Source: CAKMZU01 sp965248335
GTDB taxonomy: Bacteria > Pseudomonadota > Gammaproteobacteria > Pseudomonadales > DT-91
Direction of reading: 5' to 3'
Length of the DNA: 64,000 bases
Assembly: GCA_965248335.1 (NCBI GenBank)
Contig: CBDFIY010000003.1
Span: 1,984,001-2,048,000 of the forward strand
Each line of letters begins with the position of its first letter. The first letter of the stretch is position 1. The position numbers and the translations under genes were made by a program. Shown here piece after piece: positions 1 to 8,649 of this stretch. Under the pieces are notes generated by a model. It was not told where the DNA came from and did not search any database. It saw only the letters and a program-made list of their open reading frames with translations.

Positions 1-633
1 GGCGGTGGCGAGCGCGTCTTCTTGCTCTTGCGCGATGTTTTGCCATGTTTGGCTTTCTTCTTCGATGCGACCGGCGTATTTCTTGAGTTCGAGGGTTTTC
101 TGTTGCTCGGCATCAGCGAGTTGTTGTACGACATTAATCGCACGCTGTGAGGCTTTTTGGGCTTTTTCGAGCGTTAAAATCTTTTCTTCCATCGTTCGCA
201 GCTCAGCCGCGGGGTCTTTGGGGGCGATGAATTTACCGGACGACCATTTTGGCGGTGGATTGCCAAAGGTTTTGTGGTACCAAATGCTGAGCTTCCAAGT
301 GAGCAATAACAGCGTCATGGCTTCTCGGTGATTGGAGGTAAATTGATGGGTGGCTTCGTTGCCGACTTTACGAATCGCATGGAAGGTATCTAGCACTTCG
401 CGCTTGATGTCGGCGTTGTATTGGATATCTTTGAGTAAATCGATTTGTTTCGTGCGCTCATCAAAATCAATGCCTAAGCGGCTGGCGATGTCTTGCGCGA
501 AGGCTTCACCTAATTGACGCAACTTGATGAGCGTGATGTTTGGGTCGGGGATAAATGCTTTCTCAGCGGTTCGGGCTAACTGAAAAAGTAAGTCGTCATG
601 CTTTTCTAGAAAACTGAAGTTTGTTGTTTTCAT
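1..633 (-). CDS. hsdR: Type I restriction enzyme R subunit (HsdR), N-terminal part
   Basis: An open frame of 211 codons starts at ATG 633 and runs off the window edge at base 1, so only the N-terminus is seen. It opens MKTTNFSFLEKHD and continues with the DPN-LIKLRQLGE and VGNEATHQF stretches typical of the DUF4145/HsdR N-terminal domain that precedes the endonuclease and SF2 translocase domains. After about residue 150 it becomes a charged coiled coil (EEKILTLEKAQKAS), also usual for HsdR. The family cleaves unmodified DNA after ATP-driven translocation, in complex with HsdM and HsdS. No hsdM or hsdS lies upstream in the window (the next gene is an unrelated transporter on the other strand), so partners would have to be downstream, outside the window. 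The nuclease and helicase motifs cannot be checked here. Confidence 0.82.
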   Translation of the reverse strand, partial: MKTTNFSFLEKHDDLLFQLARTAEKAFIPDPNITLIKLRQLGEAFAQDIASRLGIDFDERTKQIDLLKDIQYNADIKREVLDTFHAIRKVGNEATHQFTSNHREAMTLLLLTWKLSIWYHKTFGNPPPKWSSGKFIAPKDPAAELRTMEEKILTLEKAQKASQRAINVVQQLADAEQQKTLELKKYAGRIEEESQTWQNIAQEQEDALATA

Positions 634-850
634 ATGCGTGCTTGCGTGTTTTTCCGCTTGTTTTTTTGCATGGTATCGCATTTGTATTCAGTAGTTAACT
701 TCTTTGGGAAGCTCCCAGAACCTTGGGTCTGTTTACCAAGCCAATAAAGTTTCAACCTTTAGGTAATGGTACCAACAGACAAGCTAAAGCTCAGATTTTT
801 ATTTTTATCCAGTGCCAATTTTATCCGTTATTGGGCAAAAAGTTTACGTC

Positions 851-979
851 TATACCCACCGGAATTGGAAATGCAAGAAGGCGGCAAGCGAACGAATCCC
901 CATGAACTTACTGACTGTAAACTCATAGAGATGTGCGTTTACTTTCCGCCTTCTTAAATCTTCAGTTCCTGCTGGCATA
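851..979. repeat. MITE-A copy 1 (diverged)
   Basis: Begins TATACCCACCGGAATTGG and carries the GATGCAAGAAGGCGGCAAGCGA-like core (here AATGCAAGAAGG). Its right half is eroded but still readable as a degenerate version of the other terminus, ending GGCATA instead of GGTATA. It sits in the 418-base gap between hsdR and the symporter gene, which otherwise shows no gene. Confidence 0.75.
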
Positions 980-1051
980 GTTAAAAAATTTAGAAAAAGG
1001 TAAGGCGTTAGATGAGCTATTGAGAGATAATGAAAGAAAAAAGAGTTTTCC

Positions 1052-1945
1052 ATGCAAGACCCTTCGTCGAGTGCCGCCGTTACTTATTTTCTTCCCGCTT
1101 CTCTTGCCTTAATCTGCTTTGCAATGGGCCTTGGGTTAAAGGCCTCAGACTTTATCCAGCTTATGAGAAAACCAAGTGCTGCGATTATTGGCCTCATTGG
1201 GCAATTGGTTTTATTACCAGCTTTAGCTTTTTTGATTGCCTACGGGACAAACCTACCTACTTATTTTGCTGTGGGGCTTGTTCTCGTTGCTGCTTGTCCA
1301 GGCGGTGCACACTCTAATTTATTGAGTTATCTTGCGAAAGGCGATGTTGCCTTATCTGTATCTTTAACTGCAGTGAGTGGCCTCATTTGTGTAGTGAGCA
1401 TTCCTTTTTATGTTTATTTGGCGAGTATATTTTTTGTAGGGGAGAGTCAGAGGCCTATTGATTTGTCTCTTGTCGATACTTTATCTCAGCTCACATTGAT
1501 TATTTTGCTGCCAATATTGATAGGGATGATGATTAACCGTTATATGAAAAATGTAACTATCCTCAGAAAGCTAGTTAAAATGATTGCCGTATTTTTACTT
1601 GCTCTCATTGTTGTAGGAGCAGCTATGAAAGGTTGGGCTAAAGTGGCTCAATTTGCTGCAGAAATTGGTGTTGCTGTTGTGTTGCTGAATCTTTCAGGGA
1701 TGGCTATAGGTGCGATTTTAGCTAAATCTTTTGGGTTACCCGGCGCTCAGATTGCGACACTGTCGATTGAGGTGGGCGTGCAAAATACAACGCTTGCTTT
1801 CGGGCTGGCTATGACAGTACTTAATAGTTTTGATGTTGCAGTGCCTGCTATTGTTTATGCGTTATGGGTTTATATCGCTGCATTTACTGTTATTTGTATA
1901 AGTCGCTCTCTTTTAAAGGGTAGCTTTAAATTTAAAACCTCATGA
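1052..1945 (+). CDS. Bile acid:sodium symporter family transporter
   Basis: A 297-residue, strongly hydrophobic protein with about nine or ten predicted membrane segments. The early VAACPGGAHSN stretch (around residues 80-90) matches the conserved CPGG-x-x-SN sodium-site motif of the BASS/SBF family, and the EVGVQNTTLAFGLA stretch near residue 230 matches the second discontinuous-helix motif (E-x-G-x-QN). The family carries out Na+-coupled uptake of organic anions such as bile acids, pantoate, pyruvate or related acids; the substrate cannot be assigned from sequence. Length is normal for the family. A strong palindrome follows the stop codon, so the gene is probably monocistronic. Confidence 0.88.
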   Translation: MQDPSSSAAVTYFLPASLALICFAMGLGLKASDFIQLMRKPSAAIIGLIGQLVLLPALAFLIAYGTNLPTYFAVGLVLVAACPGGAHSNLLSYLAKGDVALSVSLTAVSGLICVVSIPFYVYLASIFFVGESQRPIDLSLVDTLSQLTLIILLPILIGMMINRYMKNVTILRKLVKMIAVFLLALIVVGAAMKGWAKVAQFAAEIGVAVVLLNLSGMAIGAILAKSFGLPGAQIATLSIEVGVQNTTLAFGLAMTVLNSFDVAVPAIVYALWVYIAAFTVICISRSLLKGSFKFKTS

Positions 1946-1978
1946 TGGGTAACTTGGTGAGCGAGTAGGGTGCTTTAA

Positions 1979-2021
1979 CCAGCGATATAAAGAAGGTTAT
2001 TTTACTTCTTTATATCGCTGG
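1979..2021. terminator. Perfect 17-bp hairpin after symporter gene
   Basis: The arm CCAGCGATATAAAGAAG (1979-1995) is followed by a 9-base loop and its exact reverse complement (2005-2021), 34 bases after the symporter stop codon. No long T-run follows, so it may act as an mRNA-stabilising or rho-assisted end. It lies between convergent genes and could serve both. Confidence 0.6.
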
Positions 2022-2099
2022 CCGTTAAGGGCGTTAATTTTTTAATCCAGTAGCAGATTTCATGATTTCTATCCTCCAGGGAAATACTTTGTATCGGTA

Positions 2100-2609
2100 T
2101 CAGATTTTTTGGTTTAAAATTGTTATCCCTTTTTTAATAAGCTGATCAATCTTTAATGGAAAGGCATAATCGGCAACACGTACATCGTCTGCAATTAGCG
2201 GTATTGTATTAACAGGAAAATAAAAATTGATATCTATTTGTGATGAGTAATGGCTAATTAGCCGATTTATCAACGGTGTTTGCCGATCTTCCAGAAATAG
2301 CTCAACTCTATTTTGATAATACGCATAGTAGGCAATAGGGTCATGATCAACTAATGTCAGGCCATGCTTATTACTTCCTAACTTTTCAAAGCTATATAAA
2401 AGATAGGCTAGCGACGCATTTAGCGATGAAGAATAAAAGCTACAGTGATCTTCTGTATAAAACGCTTTCATGTTTTTATAAGCAAATTTTTTACAGAAAT
2501 AACGCGCCTGATCCTCAATAAGATTACACTTATTATGTAAAGAAGAGGCCAGTTTATTCATGCTTGATGTTTTCCCAGTCCCTAGAGCACCGGTAAAACT
2601 GACATTCAT
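2100..2609 (-). CDS. AAA_28-like P-loop ATPase/kinase
   Basis: A 169-residue protein that begins at once with a Walker A motif, GALGTGKTSS (residues 7-16), after a short beta strand. LTLVDHDPIAYYAYY at mid-length looks like the Walker B/acidic strand. This layout matches the small AAA_28 / NadR-kinase-like NTPases, which bind ATP and phosphorylate or act on small substrates; the substrate is unknown. The gene lies 25 bases downstream of the acyl-CoA-ligase stub on the same strand, so the two may be co-transcribed. Assignment rests mainly on the Walker A motif and size. Confidence 0.6.
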   Translation of the reverse strand: MNVSFTGALGTGKTSSMNKLASSLHNKCNLIEDQARYFCKKFAYKNMKAFYTEDHCSFYSSSLNASLAYLLYSFEKLGSNKHGLTLVDHDPIAYYAYYQNRVELFLEDRQTPLINRLISHYSSQIDINFYFPVNTIPLIADDVRVADYAFPLKIDQLIKKGITILNQKI

Positions 2610-2634
2610 TAGTTTTTCCTTTTGCTGACTTTCA

Positions 2635-3051
2635 TTAACTCGTCTCTTTCAAGAGCGGCTTTACTACTTTTCCCATTGCATTTCTTGGTAGTGCATCGAT
2701 GATATGCATTGATTTAGGAGTTTTATAGGGCGACATCTTATCCTTGCACCAATCTTTTAATTGTAAAAAGGTCAGGTTTTCGCCTTTTTTTAGTACGGTA
2801 AAGAGTGTTACAGCTTCCCCCCAAGTTTCATCCTTACGCCCAATGACTGCAACTTCATTAATTTCCGCAAGGTTGTCGGCATAGCATAAGGATTCGTCGT
2901 AGTGCAGAGAAAAAACAAAGTGTACTTGAAGATTCACATCGTCAACATCAAAAATCATTTCATCGTCGCCATGCAGTGGGCTGGCGAGGATAAGGGCTGC
3001 AAGCTCATTAGGAAATTCAACGAGTTCATTTTTGAGGTTTCTAATTAGCAT
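2635..3051 (-). pseudogene. Stub of an acyl-CoA synthetase / AMP-dependent ligase (C-terminal domain only)
   Basis: 138 codons. From about residue 65 the sequence is a clear C-terminal subdomain of the ANL (AMP-forming ligase) superfamily: EVAVIGRKDETWGEAV, then DWCKDKMSPYKTPK, then LPRNAMGKVVK containing the catalytic A10 lysine. The large N-terminal adenylation domain (normally about 400 residues with the P-loop-like TSGTTG motif) is absent. The first 60 residues (VEFPNELAALILASP and onward) do not resemble it. It is either a decayed ligase or a shortened, possibly re-purposed C-terminal domain. Intactness of the remaining frame leaves the second option open. Confidence 0.6.
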
Positions 3052-3097
3052 TTCCGAAAATCTTTATTAATACTGTATAAGTCACTGTATACCTATA

Positions 3098-3129
3098 CTA
3101 CTGAATATAAGTGGAATTATATTCAGTAG
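3098..3129. promoter_or_regulatory. 13-bp perfect inverted repeat upstream of the ligase stub
   Basis: CTACTGAATATAA (3098-3110), a four-to-six-base spacer, then TTATATTCAGTAG (3117-3129). It lies about 50 bases upstream of the start of the minus-strand gene at 3051 and just downstream of the decayed gene ending at 3176, so it could be an operator for the former or a transcription end for the latter. Confidence 0.4.
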
Positions 3130-3175
3130 TGTTATCCTGTATATAAACAGGTTTTTCAATGCCTTATATATTGCT

Positions 3176-3727
3176 TCATGAGTTATTTTCGTCGCCCACC
3201 TGAACCTCAGTAAGGTTTGAGGTGTCATCGTCAGGTGACTCTACATTTTTTATATCTGGATGAAAATGATTCGCTAACGTCCGCGACAACCAATCAGTCC
3301 CTTTGTTTGAGGCAACCTGAATGGCGCGCCCCCCCGTACCCAATAAATAAACCACCAGCAAGCATTGACAGGCCTGTGGCCACCATATCACCCGATGTAT
3401 ATCCAATTAAAGGGGGACGCATTGTTTCTAGATCAGCATTGATGTGCTTGATGTGCTTGATGTGCTTGATGTGCTTGATGGCGTAGGCATAAGTGAGCTT
3501 GCAAAACTCGTAAAGATATTAAAAGCAGAGTTTTGCGTGGAAGAGCTACTAGCCGACATATCAGAAAGTTTAGGTGTTGCAGTTTTGGATCTCTGGAATA
3601 TACCTGCTGTATCGTAGCTAGAGCTGATAATTGGTGCATCGCTTACTGGATAAGAGCCATTGCCTGATAAGACTCGATAGCAATAAAATAAAAATATTAT
3701 TAATACAATGACTCTTTTTGTTTGCAT
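3176..3727 (-). pseudogene. Exported/membrane protein gene with two frame breaks (G7 tract and 9-bp repeats)
   Basis: Read from ATG 3727 the first frame gives a hydrophobic signal-like start (MQTKRVIVLIIFLFYCYRV), a Ser/Thr-rich region and then repeated SST units encoded by 9-bp repeats, before a stop at 3428. The next stretch, in a different frame, encodes a glycine-rich membrane helix (MVATGLSMLAGGLFIGYGG). That frame ends unless one G is removed from the seven-G run at about 3330-3337. With six Gs it continues smoothly as GRAIQVASNKGTDWLSRTL to an acidic tail ending at 3176. The locus therefore reads as one roughly 180-residue exported protein with a C-terminal helix, split by two slippage-prone sites. 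It may be a dead gene, a phase-variable gene, or contain sequencing errors. No family is recognised. Confidence 0.5.
3441..3476. repeat. Four tandem 9-bp units (GATGTGCTT)
   Basis: Four exact head-to-tail copies of GATGTGCTT, continuing as a partial fifth unit to 3480. They encode the SST repeats of the minus-strand exported-protein gene. Gain or loss of whole units would keep frame. Confidence 0.9.
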
Positions 3728-3831
3728 CAGCACCCAGACCTTTGTACAGAAAACCTCTGCTTCTTCAGTTTAGGCTTTTAGGTATAAAGAAAGTTCCGGA
3801 TGCAAAAAGCAAAACTCCCTTTTAAATGAAG

Positions 3832-4890
3832 CTACTGATTTTGAGCACGTTGCCTCAACGCGTGATCCATCAACACAAGCGCTAACATCGCCTCAGCAAT
3901 TGGCGTCGCTCGAATACCAACGCAAGGGTCGTGACGTCCGGTTGTGCTCACGTCAATCTCTTCACCGTGCTTATCAATGCTCTTTCCCGGTAAGCGTATC
4001 GATGAGGTAGGCTTCAATGCAATATGTGCGACGATATCTTGACCGGAAGAAATTCCACCTAACACACCGCCAGCATGATTACTTAAAAACCCTGTTTTAC
4101 GCATTTCATCACGATGTTCAGTGCCTTTTTGTTCAACAACGGCAAAACCATCGCCAATCTCAACACCCTTAACGGCATTAATGCCCATCAAGGCGGAGGC
4201 AATATCGGCATCTAAGCGATTAAAAACAGGTTCGCCTAATCCAGGCTGCACACCTGTAGCGACCACGGTGATTTTTGCACCGATAGAGTTACCCTCTTTA
4301 TTTAAATCCATCATGCACTGCTCCATCAGCGGCACTTTTGATGCATCGGGGCAGAAAAAGGGGTTATTACCGATTTCATTCCAATCTACCGTATCAACAG
4401 CAATGGAACCAAGCTGAGATAAATAGCCTTTTACTTCAATGCCGTAGTGTTGGCTGAGGTATTTTTTAGCAATTGCGCCGGCCGCAACACGCATTGCCGT
4501 TTCTCTCGCTGAAGATCGGCCACCACCACGGTAATCACGCACGCCATACTTTTTCTGGTAGGTGTAATCGGCATGCGCTGGGCGAAAGCTGTCCTTAATG
4601 TTTGAGTAATCTTTAGATTTTTGGTCTTGGTTCTCTATTAATAAACCAATCGGTGTACCTGTTGTTCTTCCTTCAAAAACACCTGATAAGATTTTCACCT
4701 GGTCGGGCTCTTTACGCTGTGTGGTGAATTTTGATTGCCCCGGTTTGCGGCGATCAAGCTCAACTTGAATATCTGCCTCAGTAATTGCTAGACCCGGAGG
4801 GCAGCCGTCAATAATGCAACCTAGGGCCAAACCGTGACTCTCACCAAACGAGGTGATTGTAAACAACTGTCCGAATGTATTTCCCGCCAT
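3832..4890 (-). CDS. aroC: Chorismate synthase
   Basis: A 352-residue protein, close to the usual 350-365. It begins MAGNTFGQLFTITSFGESHG, the classic family start, followed by RRKPGQSKFTTQRKEPDQV, FRPAHADYTYQKKYG, GGGRSSARETA and, near the end, GRHDPCVGIRA. It converts 5-enolpyruvylshikimate-3-phosphate to chorismate using reduced FMN, the last step of the common aromatic pathway, in the cytosol. It follows prmB on the same strand with a 30-base gap, an order also known in pseudomonads, so the two are likely co-transcribed. Confidence 0.98.
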   Translation of the reverse strand: MAGNTFGQLFTITSFGESHGLALGCIIDGCPPGLAITEADIQVELDRRKPGQSKFTTQRKEPDQVKILSGVFEGRTTGTPIGLLIENQDQKSKDYSNIKDSFRPAHADYTYQKKYGVRDYRGGGRSSARETAMRVAAGAIAKKYLSQHYGIEVKGYLSQLGSIAVDTVDWNEIGNNPFFCPDASKVPLMEQCMMDLNKEGNSIGAKITVVATGVQPGLGEPVFNRLDADIASALMGINAVKGVEIGDGFAVVEQKGTEHRDEMRKTGFLSNHAGGVLGGISSGQDIVAHIALKPTSSIRLPGKSIDKHGEEIDVSTTGRHDPCVGIRATPIAEAMLALVLMDHALRQRAQNQ

Positions 4891-4920
4891 AATTTCTACT
4901 CAAAAACTCGTTTTCAAAAA

Positions 4921-5847
4921 TTAAACAGCCATACGCGCTTTTAATAGCGGCGTAAATTCTTCTAGCTCTAGGTGACTCATCACTAAAACACCCTGCCCGC
5001 CTTGCTCAAGGTTAACCCAGTTAAAATCAATGTCAGGAAACATCGATGCTAAGTGTCCTGCGGAGTTTCCTACCTCCATGATGAGTAAACCTGTGCCAGT
5101 GAGGTGATCAGCTGCCTGCAGAAAAATTTGCAACGGATGATCCAAACCCAGCGTGCCCGAAGCTAAAGCCTGAACCGGCTCGTGGCCAAATTCTTCAGGC
5201 ATATCGGCTAAATCTTCTGCGTCCACATAAGGTGGGTTTGTTACGATGATATCGTACTTGCCCGCGACATTTTGAAAAAGATCGCTCTGACAAATACGCA
5301 CCCTATCCTCTAATCCGTGCATGACGATATTTTTCGTGGCAACCGTTAACGCATCTTCAGAAATATCCGATAAGACAACCTCTGCATCTTCAAAGGCGTA
5401 GGCTGTTGCAATGCCGATACAGCCACCGCCAGTGCATAAGTCTAAAATTGCCTCGGGTGGCGCGCCTAAATAAAAAGGCTTAAATCTTGACTGGATAAGC
5501 TCAGCAATGGGTGATCGAGGTATTAGAACGCGCTCGTCCACGTAAAAAGGGAGCTCGCAAAAATAAGCGCGTTGCGTAAGGTAAGGCACAGGTACACGTT
5601 GTGTCATACGCTTTTCGAATAAGGCCAAGATATCTCGCTTCTCTTCGTCCAGCAACCTAGCATCTAAAATAGATGCGTCGAGCACGGGAGGCAGATGCAG
5701 TGCATGTGCAATCAACGCTTGTGCGTCGTCTATTGCGCTCGCTGTACCATGCCCAAAAAACAACGCCTGTCGATTAAACTGACTGGCACCAAAACGTAAA
5801 AAATCTCTCAGTGTATTCAGCTGTTTGGCAATATCAGTATGATTCAT
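4921..5847 (-). CDS. prmB: Ribosomal protein uL3 glutamine methyltransferase
   Basis: 308 residues, nearly the E. coli length. It has an N-terminal helical domain, then a SAM-binding motif DLCTGGGCIGIATAY (around residue 140) and the glutamine-binding motif NPPYVD (around residue 205). The family N5-methylates the conserved glutamine of ribosomal protein L3. NPPY methyltransferases also include PrmC (HemK), but the N-terminal region (FGHGTASAIDDAQALIAHALHLP) and the position next to aroC favour PrmB. The start is ATG 5847, divergent from folE with a 72-base shared promoter region. Confidence 0.93.
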   Translation of the reverse strand: MNHTDIAKQLNTLRDFLRFGASQFNRQALFFGHGTASAIDDAQALIAHALHLPPVLDASILDARLLDEEKRDILALFEKRMTQRVPVPYLTQRAYFCELPFYVDERVLIPRSPIAELIQSRFKPFYLGAPPEAILDLCTGGGCIGIATAYAFEDAEVVLSDISEDALTVATKNIVMHGLEDRVRICQSDLFQNVAGKYDIIVTNPPYVDAEDLADMPEEFGHEPVQALASGTLGLDHPLQIFLQAADHLTGTGLLIMEVGNSAGHLASMFPDIDFNWVNLEQGGQGVLVMSHLELEEFTPLLKARMAV

Positions 5848-5919
5848 AATGGCTTTCTAGAAGAGCACCTAAAACTTTGCTATTATCCACGCCCTGTTTG
5901 ATTTGTCCACGGTGAATAC

Positions 5920-6468
5920 ATGAAGCTCGATGATGCGTATGCGTCCATAATAAAAGGCGTTGGTGAAGATTTAACCCGCCCCGGCTTGATCGATACCCCT
6001 AAAAGAGCTGCAAAAGCTTTCGAATATCTCACTAAAGGTTATTCGCAGTGCGTCGATGAAGTGGTTAATGGTGCGCTATTCCCCTCAAAGTGCGATGAAA
6101 TGATTATCGTCAAAGACGTCGAAATGTACTCCCTTTGTGAACATCACCTGCTACCTTTTATCGGCAAAGCGCATGTTGCTTATATCCCGCAAGGCAAAGT
6201 TGTAGGCCTGTCTAAAATTGCACGCATTGTTGATATGTACGCACGCAGACTGCAAATTCAAGAGGATTTAACCCTTGAAATTGCCAATACGCTCATAGAA
6301 ATTACGGGCGCTGAAGGTGTGGGTGTTGTTATTGAGGCAAAGCACATGTGTATGATGATGCGTGGTGTTGAAAAACAACATTCCTCGATGAAAACGTCCG
6401 CCATGCTGGGCTCTTTCCGCAATGAAGAAGCCACGAGACTCGAATTCTTATCGCTGATTAAGGAGTAA
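5920..6468 (+). CDS. folE: GTP cyclohydrolase I (type IA)
   Basis: 182 residues with the zinc ligand motif SLCEHHLLPFIGKAHVAYIP (cysteine and histidines for Zn2+), GLSKIARIVDMYARRLQIQE and the C-terminal CMMMRGVEKQHSSM with the third zinc cysteine. It catalyses GTP to 7,8-dihydroneopterin triphosphate, the first step of folate/pterin synthesis. Its 3' end overlaps the convergent DUF4892 gene by 11 bases. Confidence 0.97.
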   Translation: MKLDDAYASIIKGVGEDLTRPGLIDTPKRAAKAFEYLTKGYSQCVDEVVNGALFPSKCDEMIIVKDVEMYSLCEHHLLPFIGKAHVAYIPQGKVVGLSKIARIVDMYARRLQIQEDLTLEIANTLIEITGAEGVGVVIEAKHMCMMMRGVEKQHSSMKTSAMLGSFRNEEATRLEFLSLIKE

Positions 6469-7015
6469 TTGGCGCAGCAGTTGCCTCCCGAAAGTTATCG
6501 ATAGCCAAAAGGATTTGCCCTGTTGGCCTTTCAACCAGATAAACGGCCGCATAAACTTTATCACGCTTAACGGCCAAAAAAATCTGCTTACCAGAAAGCC
6601 CATTCAAACGTTTATTTTTGAAAAAGCGGTTTGCCCAGTCATTGCTATAACCACAACTACGCCCTTCGCACGAAAACAGAAGCGATAAGTTTTTCTGACG
6701 CGCCCACGCTTGATAGAAATCAGCAATCTTTTTAAAGCCGCCTGGCGAGCGAATAAGGAAAATATGTTGTGATAGCTCACCATTTAAGAACACAGAATCC
6801 GCCAATCGCCAAAACCCATCCACCTTTTGGTATTTAGATAAAGGTAGCTCCCACGTAGATTCAGCAGAAGTTTTTTTTGTAATCAGTTCGAAGCTGCCAA
6901 AGTGTGGCACGGTGATATTTTGTGCCACAGAAGCCTGCTTGCTATTTGCCATCAATACAGCACTGCAAAAAAAACTCGCGAGCAATACGCTTTTTAAGAT
7001 AAAACTGAAGTACAT
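6458..7015 (-). CDS. DUF4892 family periplasmic protein
   Basis: 185 residues with an N-terminal signal peptide (MYFSFILKSVLLASFFCSAVLMANS). The middle carries CEGRSCGYSNDWANRFF, which is the signature of DUF4892 proteins, followed by the usual GLSGKQIFLAVKRD strand. Function is unknown for the family; a periplasmic or outer-membrane-associated role is suggested by the signal peptide. It overlaps the upstream alpha/beta hydrolase gene by 22 bases, and with that gene and sixA forms a tightly packed probable operon. Confidence 0.75.
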   Translation of the reverse strand: MYFSFILKSVLLASFFCSAVLMANSKQASVAQNITVPHFGSFELITKKTSAESTWELPLSKYQKVDGFWRLADSVFLNGELSQHIFLIRSPGGFKKIADFYQAWARQKNLSLLFSCEGRSCGYSNDWANRFFKNKRLNGLSGKQIFLAVKRDKVYAAVYLVERPTGQILLAIDNFREATAAPITP

Positions 7016-7854
7016 ATTTGTGCAATCTCCTCTACGCCAGAATCCATATGAAAATGATGGTGACCTGCCACCTCATGATAATCGAAATACGTCTCTCTAC
7101 CGCTGATCACTTGCTGAACTTTGCCATATTGACCCACGCCCTCTTTTGCCAAAATAACGGTTGTCGGTATGTTTGTTGCATCCACGAAGGCAATGACTTG
7201 CTCGTACGTCATTTTCATGGCCGAGGGGTGCTTTAGCCTCGGGTCAACTCGCCAATAATAGCCCTTTTCATCTTGATGTATAGCACGCTCTGCAAGTAAA
7301 TGGACGGCCGGCAAAGAAATCTCGCCCGCTCTCATGCGTGACTGAACCAGTTGATCATAACTGTCATGATAGCTCCAGGTCGCAGCCTGACTATATGCAT
7401 CGACAAAACCCTTTAGCTGATTTGGCGCATCAGCTGCTTTGACGGGTTTCGGCAAAAAGCCATCCAGTAGGATTTGTTTCGTAAAACGCAGAGGCTGTGC
7501 AGAAGCAAGTAACATCGAAAGCATTGCCCCGCGTGAGTGCCCAAGACAAACGACTTCTGACCACCCCATCTGATCAACCACAGCAATGATGTCTAAAACA
7601 TCATCCCATAAATGGTATGTTGACGAGGGAGGTCTGAACTCAGATTGTGCATTTCCGGCTTGATCAAGGGCTAAAATCGCGCAATTGGGTAACATGGGCG
7701 CTAGCAAATCAAAGCTTGCCGCATTATCTAGCCAGCCATGTAAAGCGATGACTTTAATTGGCGCTTCCTCGTGCCAAAGCTTCGCTTTCAAGTCGATACC
7801 GCGCACCATTAACTGCACCTCACGAGCCTGATTGTTTTCGCAGCGGTCTATCAT
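6994..7854 (-). CDS. Alpha/beta-hydrolase fold protein
   Basis: 286 residues. It shows the oxyanion-hole motif HGWLDNAASF (around residue 40), the nucleophile elbow GHSRGAML (G-x-S-x-G, around residue 105) and a C-terminal histidine region EVAGHHHFHMD, giving a complete Ser-Asp-His arrangement. Substrate is unknown; relatives include esterases and epoxide-hydrolase-like enzymes. Start ATG 7854 overlaps the sixA stop as ATGA, so translation is likely coupled. Confidence 0.85.
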   Translation of the reverse strand: MIDRCENNQAREVQLMVRGIDLKAKLWHEEAPIKVIALHGWLDNAASFDLLAPMLPNCAILALDQAGNAQSEFRPPSSTYHLWDDVLDIIAVVDQMGWSEVVCLGHSRGAMLSMLLASAQPLRFTKQILLDGFLPKPVKAADAPNQLKGFVDAYSQAATWSYHDSYDQLVQSRMRAGEISLPAVHLLAERAIHQDEKGYYWRVDPRLKHPSAMKMTYEQVIAFVDATNIPTTVILAKEGVGQYGKVQQVISGRETYFDYHEVAGHHHFHMDSGVEEIAQICTSVLS

Positions 7855-8330
7855 GTTAATTGCTCAGGGTGAATTAACGCGTTGACAGCGCCACACCCCG
7901 CCGCTACTTCCATTAAATCAATAATTGCTAGAGAGCCGGGCATCATGGGGTAATCATAACGCTGCGAGATATCATTGTCAGCGAGGTAAGCCACTAAACT
8001 CGAGACCAAGGGTTGGTGACTGACAAGCAAAACCGATCCGGCATCAAGGTTTTGTAGCAAGTCTAAAATCTGGGAAGGTTGGGATTCAGGCGTTAATGCG
8101 TCGGTGAGATCGGGTGACGTACTTAGCGCCATTGTGTCACTCAAGCAAGAAAATGTTTGTTGCGTACGCTGATAAGGGCTGACATACATGTCCTCAAAAT
8201 TAACACTCAAATCCTTCAGATAAGCGGCAATTTTCTGTATATCCTGAAGACCTTTGGTCGTTAAGTTTCTGTCAATGTCAGTCGTTTCACAGGGCTCTGC
8301 CTCGCCATGCCTTAAAATATAGACCCTCAT
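7851..8330 (-). CDS. sixA: Phosphohistidine phosphatase SixA
   Basis: About 159 residues when started at ATG 8330 (MRVYILRHGEAEP), which places the catalytic RHG motif at the usual position; an in-frame GTG at 8342 would add four residues. A second histidine occurs in VLLVSHQPLVSSL, as in the histidine phosphatase superfamily. SixA removes phosphate from histidine residues of phosphotransfer proteins (ArcB HPt domain or nitrogen-PTS components in E. coli). It is the first gene of the sixA-hydrolase-DUF4892 cluster. Confidence 0.9.
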   Translation of the reverse strand: MRVYILRHGEAEPCETTDIDRNLTTKGLQDIQKIAAYLKDLSVNFEDMYVSPYQRTQQTFSCLSDTMALSTSPDLTDALTPESQPSQILDLLQNLDAGSVLLVSHQPLVSSLVAYLADNDISQRYDYPMMPGSLAIIDLMEVAAGCGAVNALIHPEQLT

Positions 8331-8505
8331 ATGCAAACTCACTTATCTAAAAATAAAGTATACCGAGAAACTTGCTGCAAAAGGAGAATAATTGATGGCT
8401 GCCGGAATCGTGTATCAATACACACAAGCAATATGAGCGGCGTTAATGAGCGAGGATAACGTATAAATTTCTGGGATTTATACTGACTAAAAATAAGAAA
8501 GCGTA

Positions 8506-8587
8506 TATACCCATCGGAATTGGAGATGTAAGAAGGCGGCAAGCGAGCGCGGCCAACACCCTTACACCTTCAAGTGTGATCGGTATA
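8506..8587. repeat. MITE-A copy 2 (short form)
   Basis: Starts TATACCCATCGGAATTGG and ends GTGTGATCGGTATA, but is only 82 bases: the central palindrome present in full copies is missing, joining AAGCGAGCG directly to CGGCCAAC. It lies in the roughly 300-base gap between sixA and the lipoprotein gene; the rest of the gap shows no gene. Confidence 0.9.
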
Positions 8588-8649
8588 AACCTCAAGATAT
8601 GTACTTTCATAAAGCCCGTATCTTATAAAAGTACCTGTCAGGTGATTTA

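Noticed and set aside
5..331. Plus-strand open frame over the hsdR region
   Set aside because: It is the antisense of the hsdR N-terminus, which shows clear family motifs on the minus strand.
1..633. A complete type I restriction system
   Set aside because: Only the HsdR N-terminus is visible; no HsdM or HsdS in the window.
1030..1317. Plus-strand frame overlapping the start of the symporter
   Set aside because: Different frame of the same strand; the symporter frame has the family motifs and fuller length.
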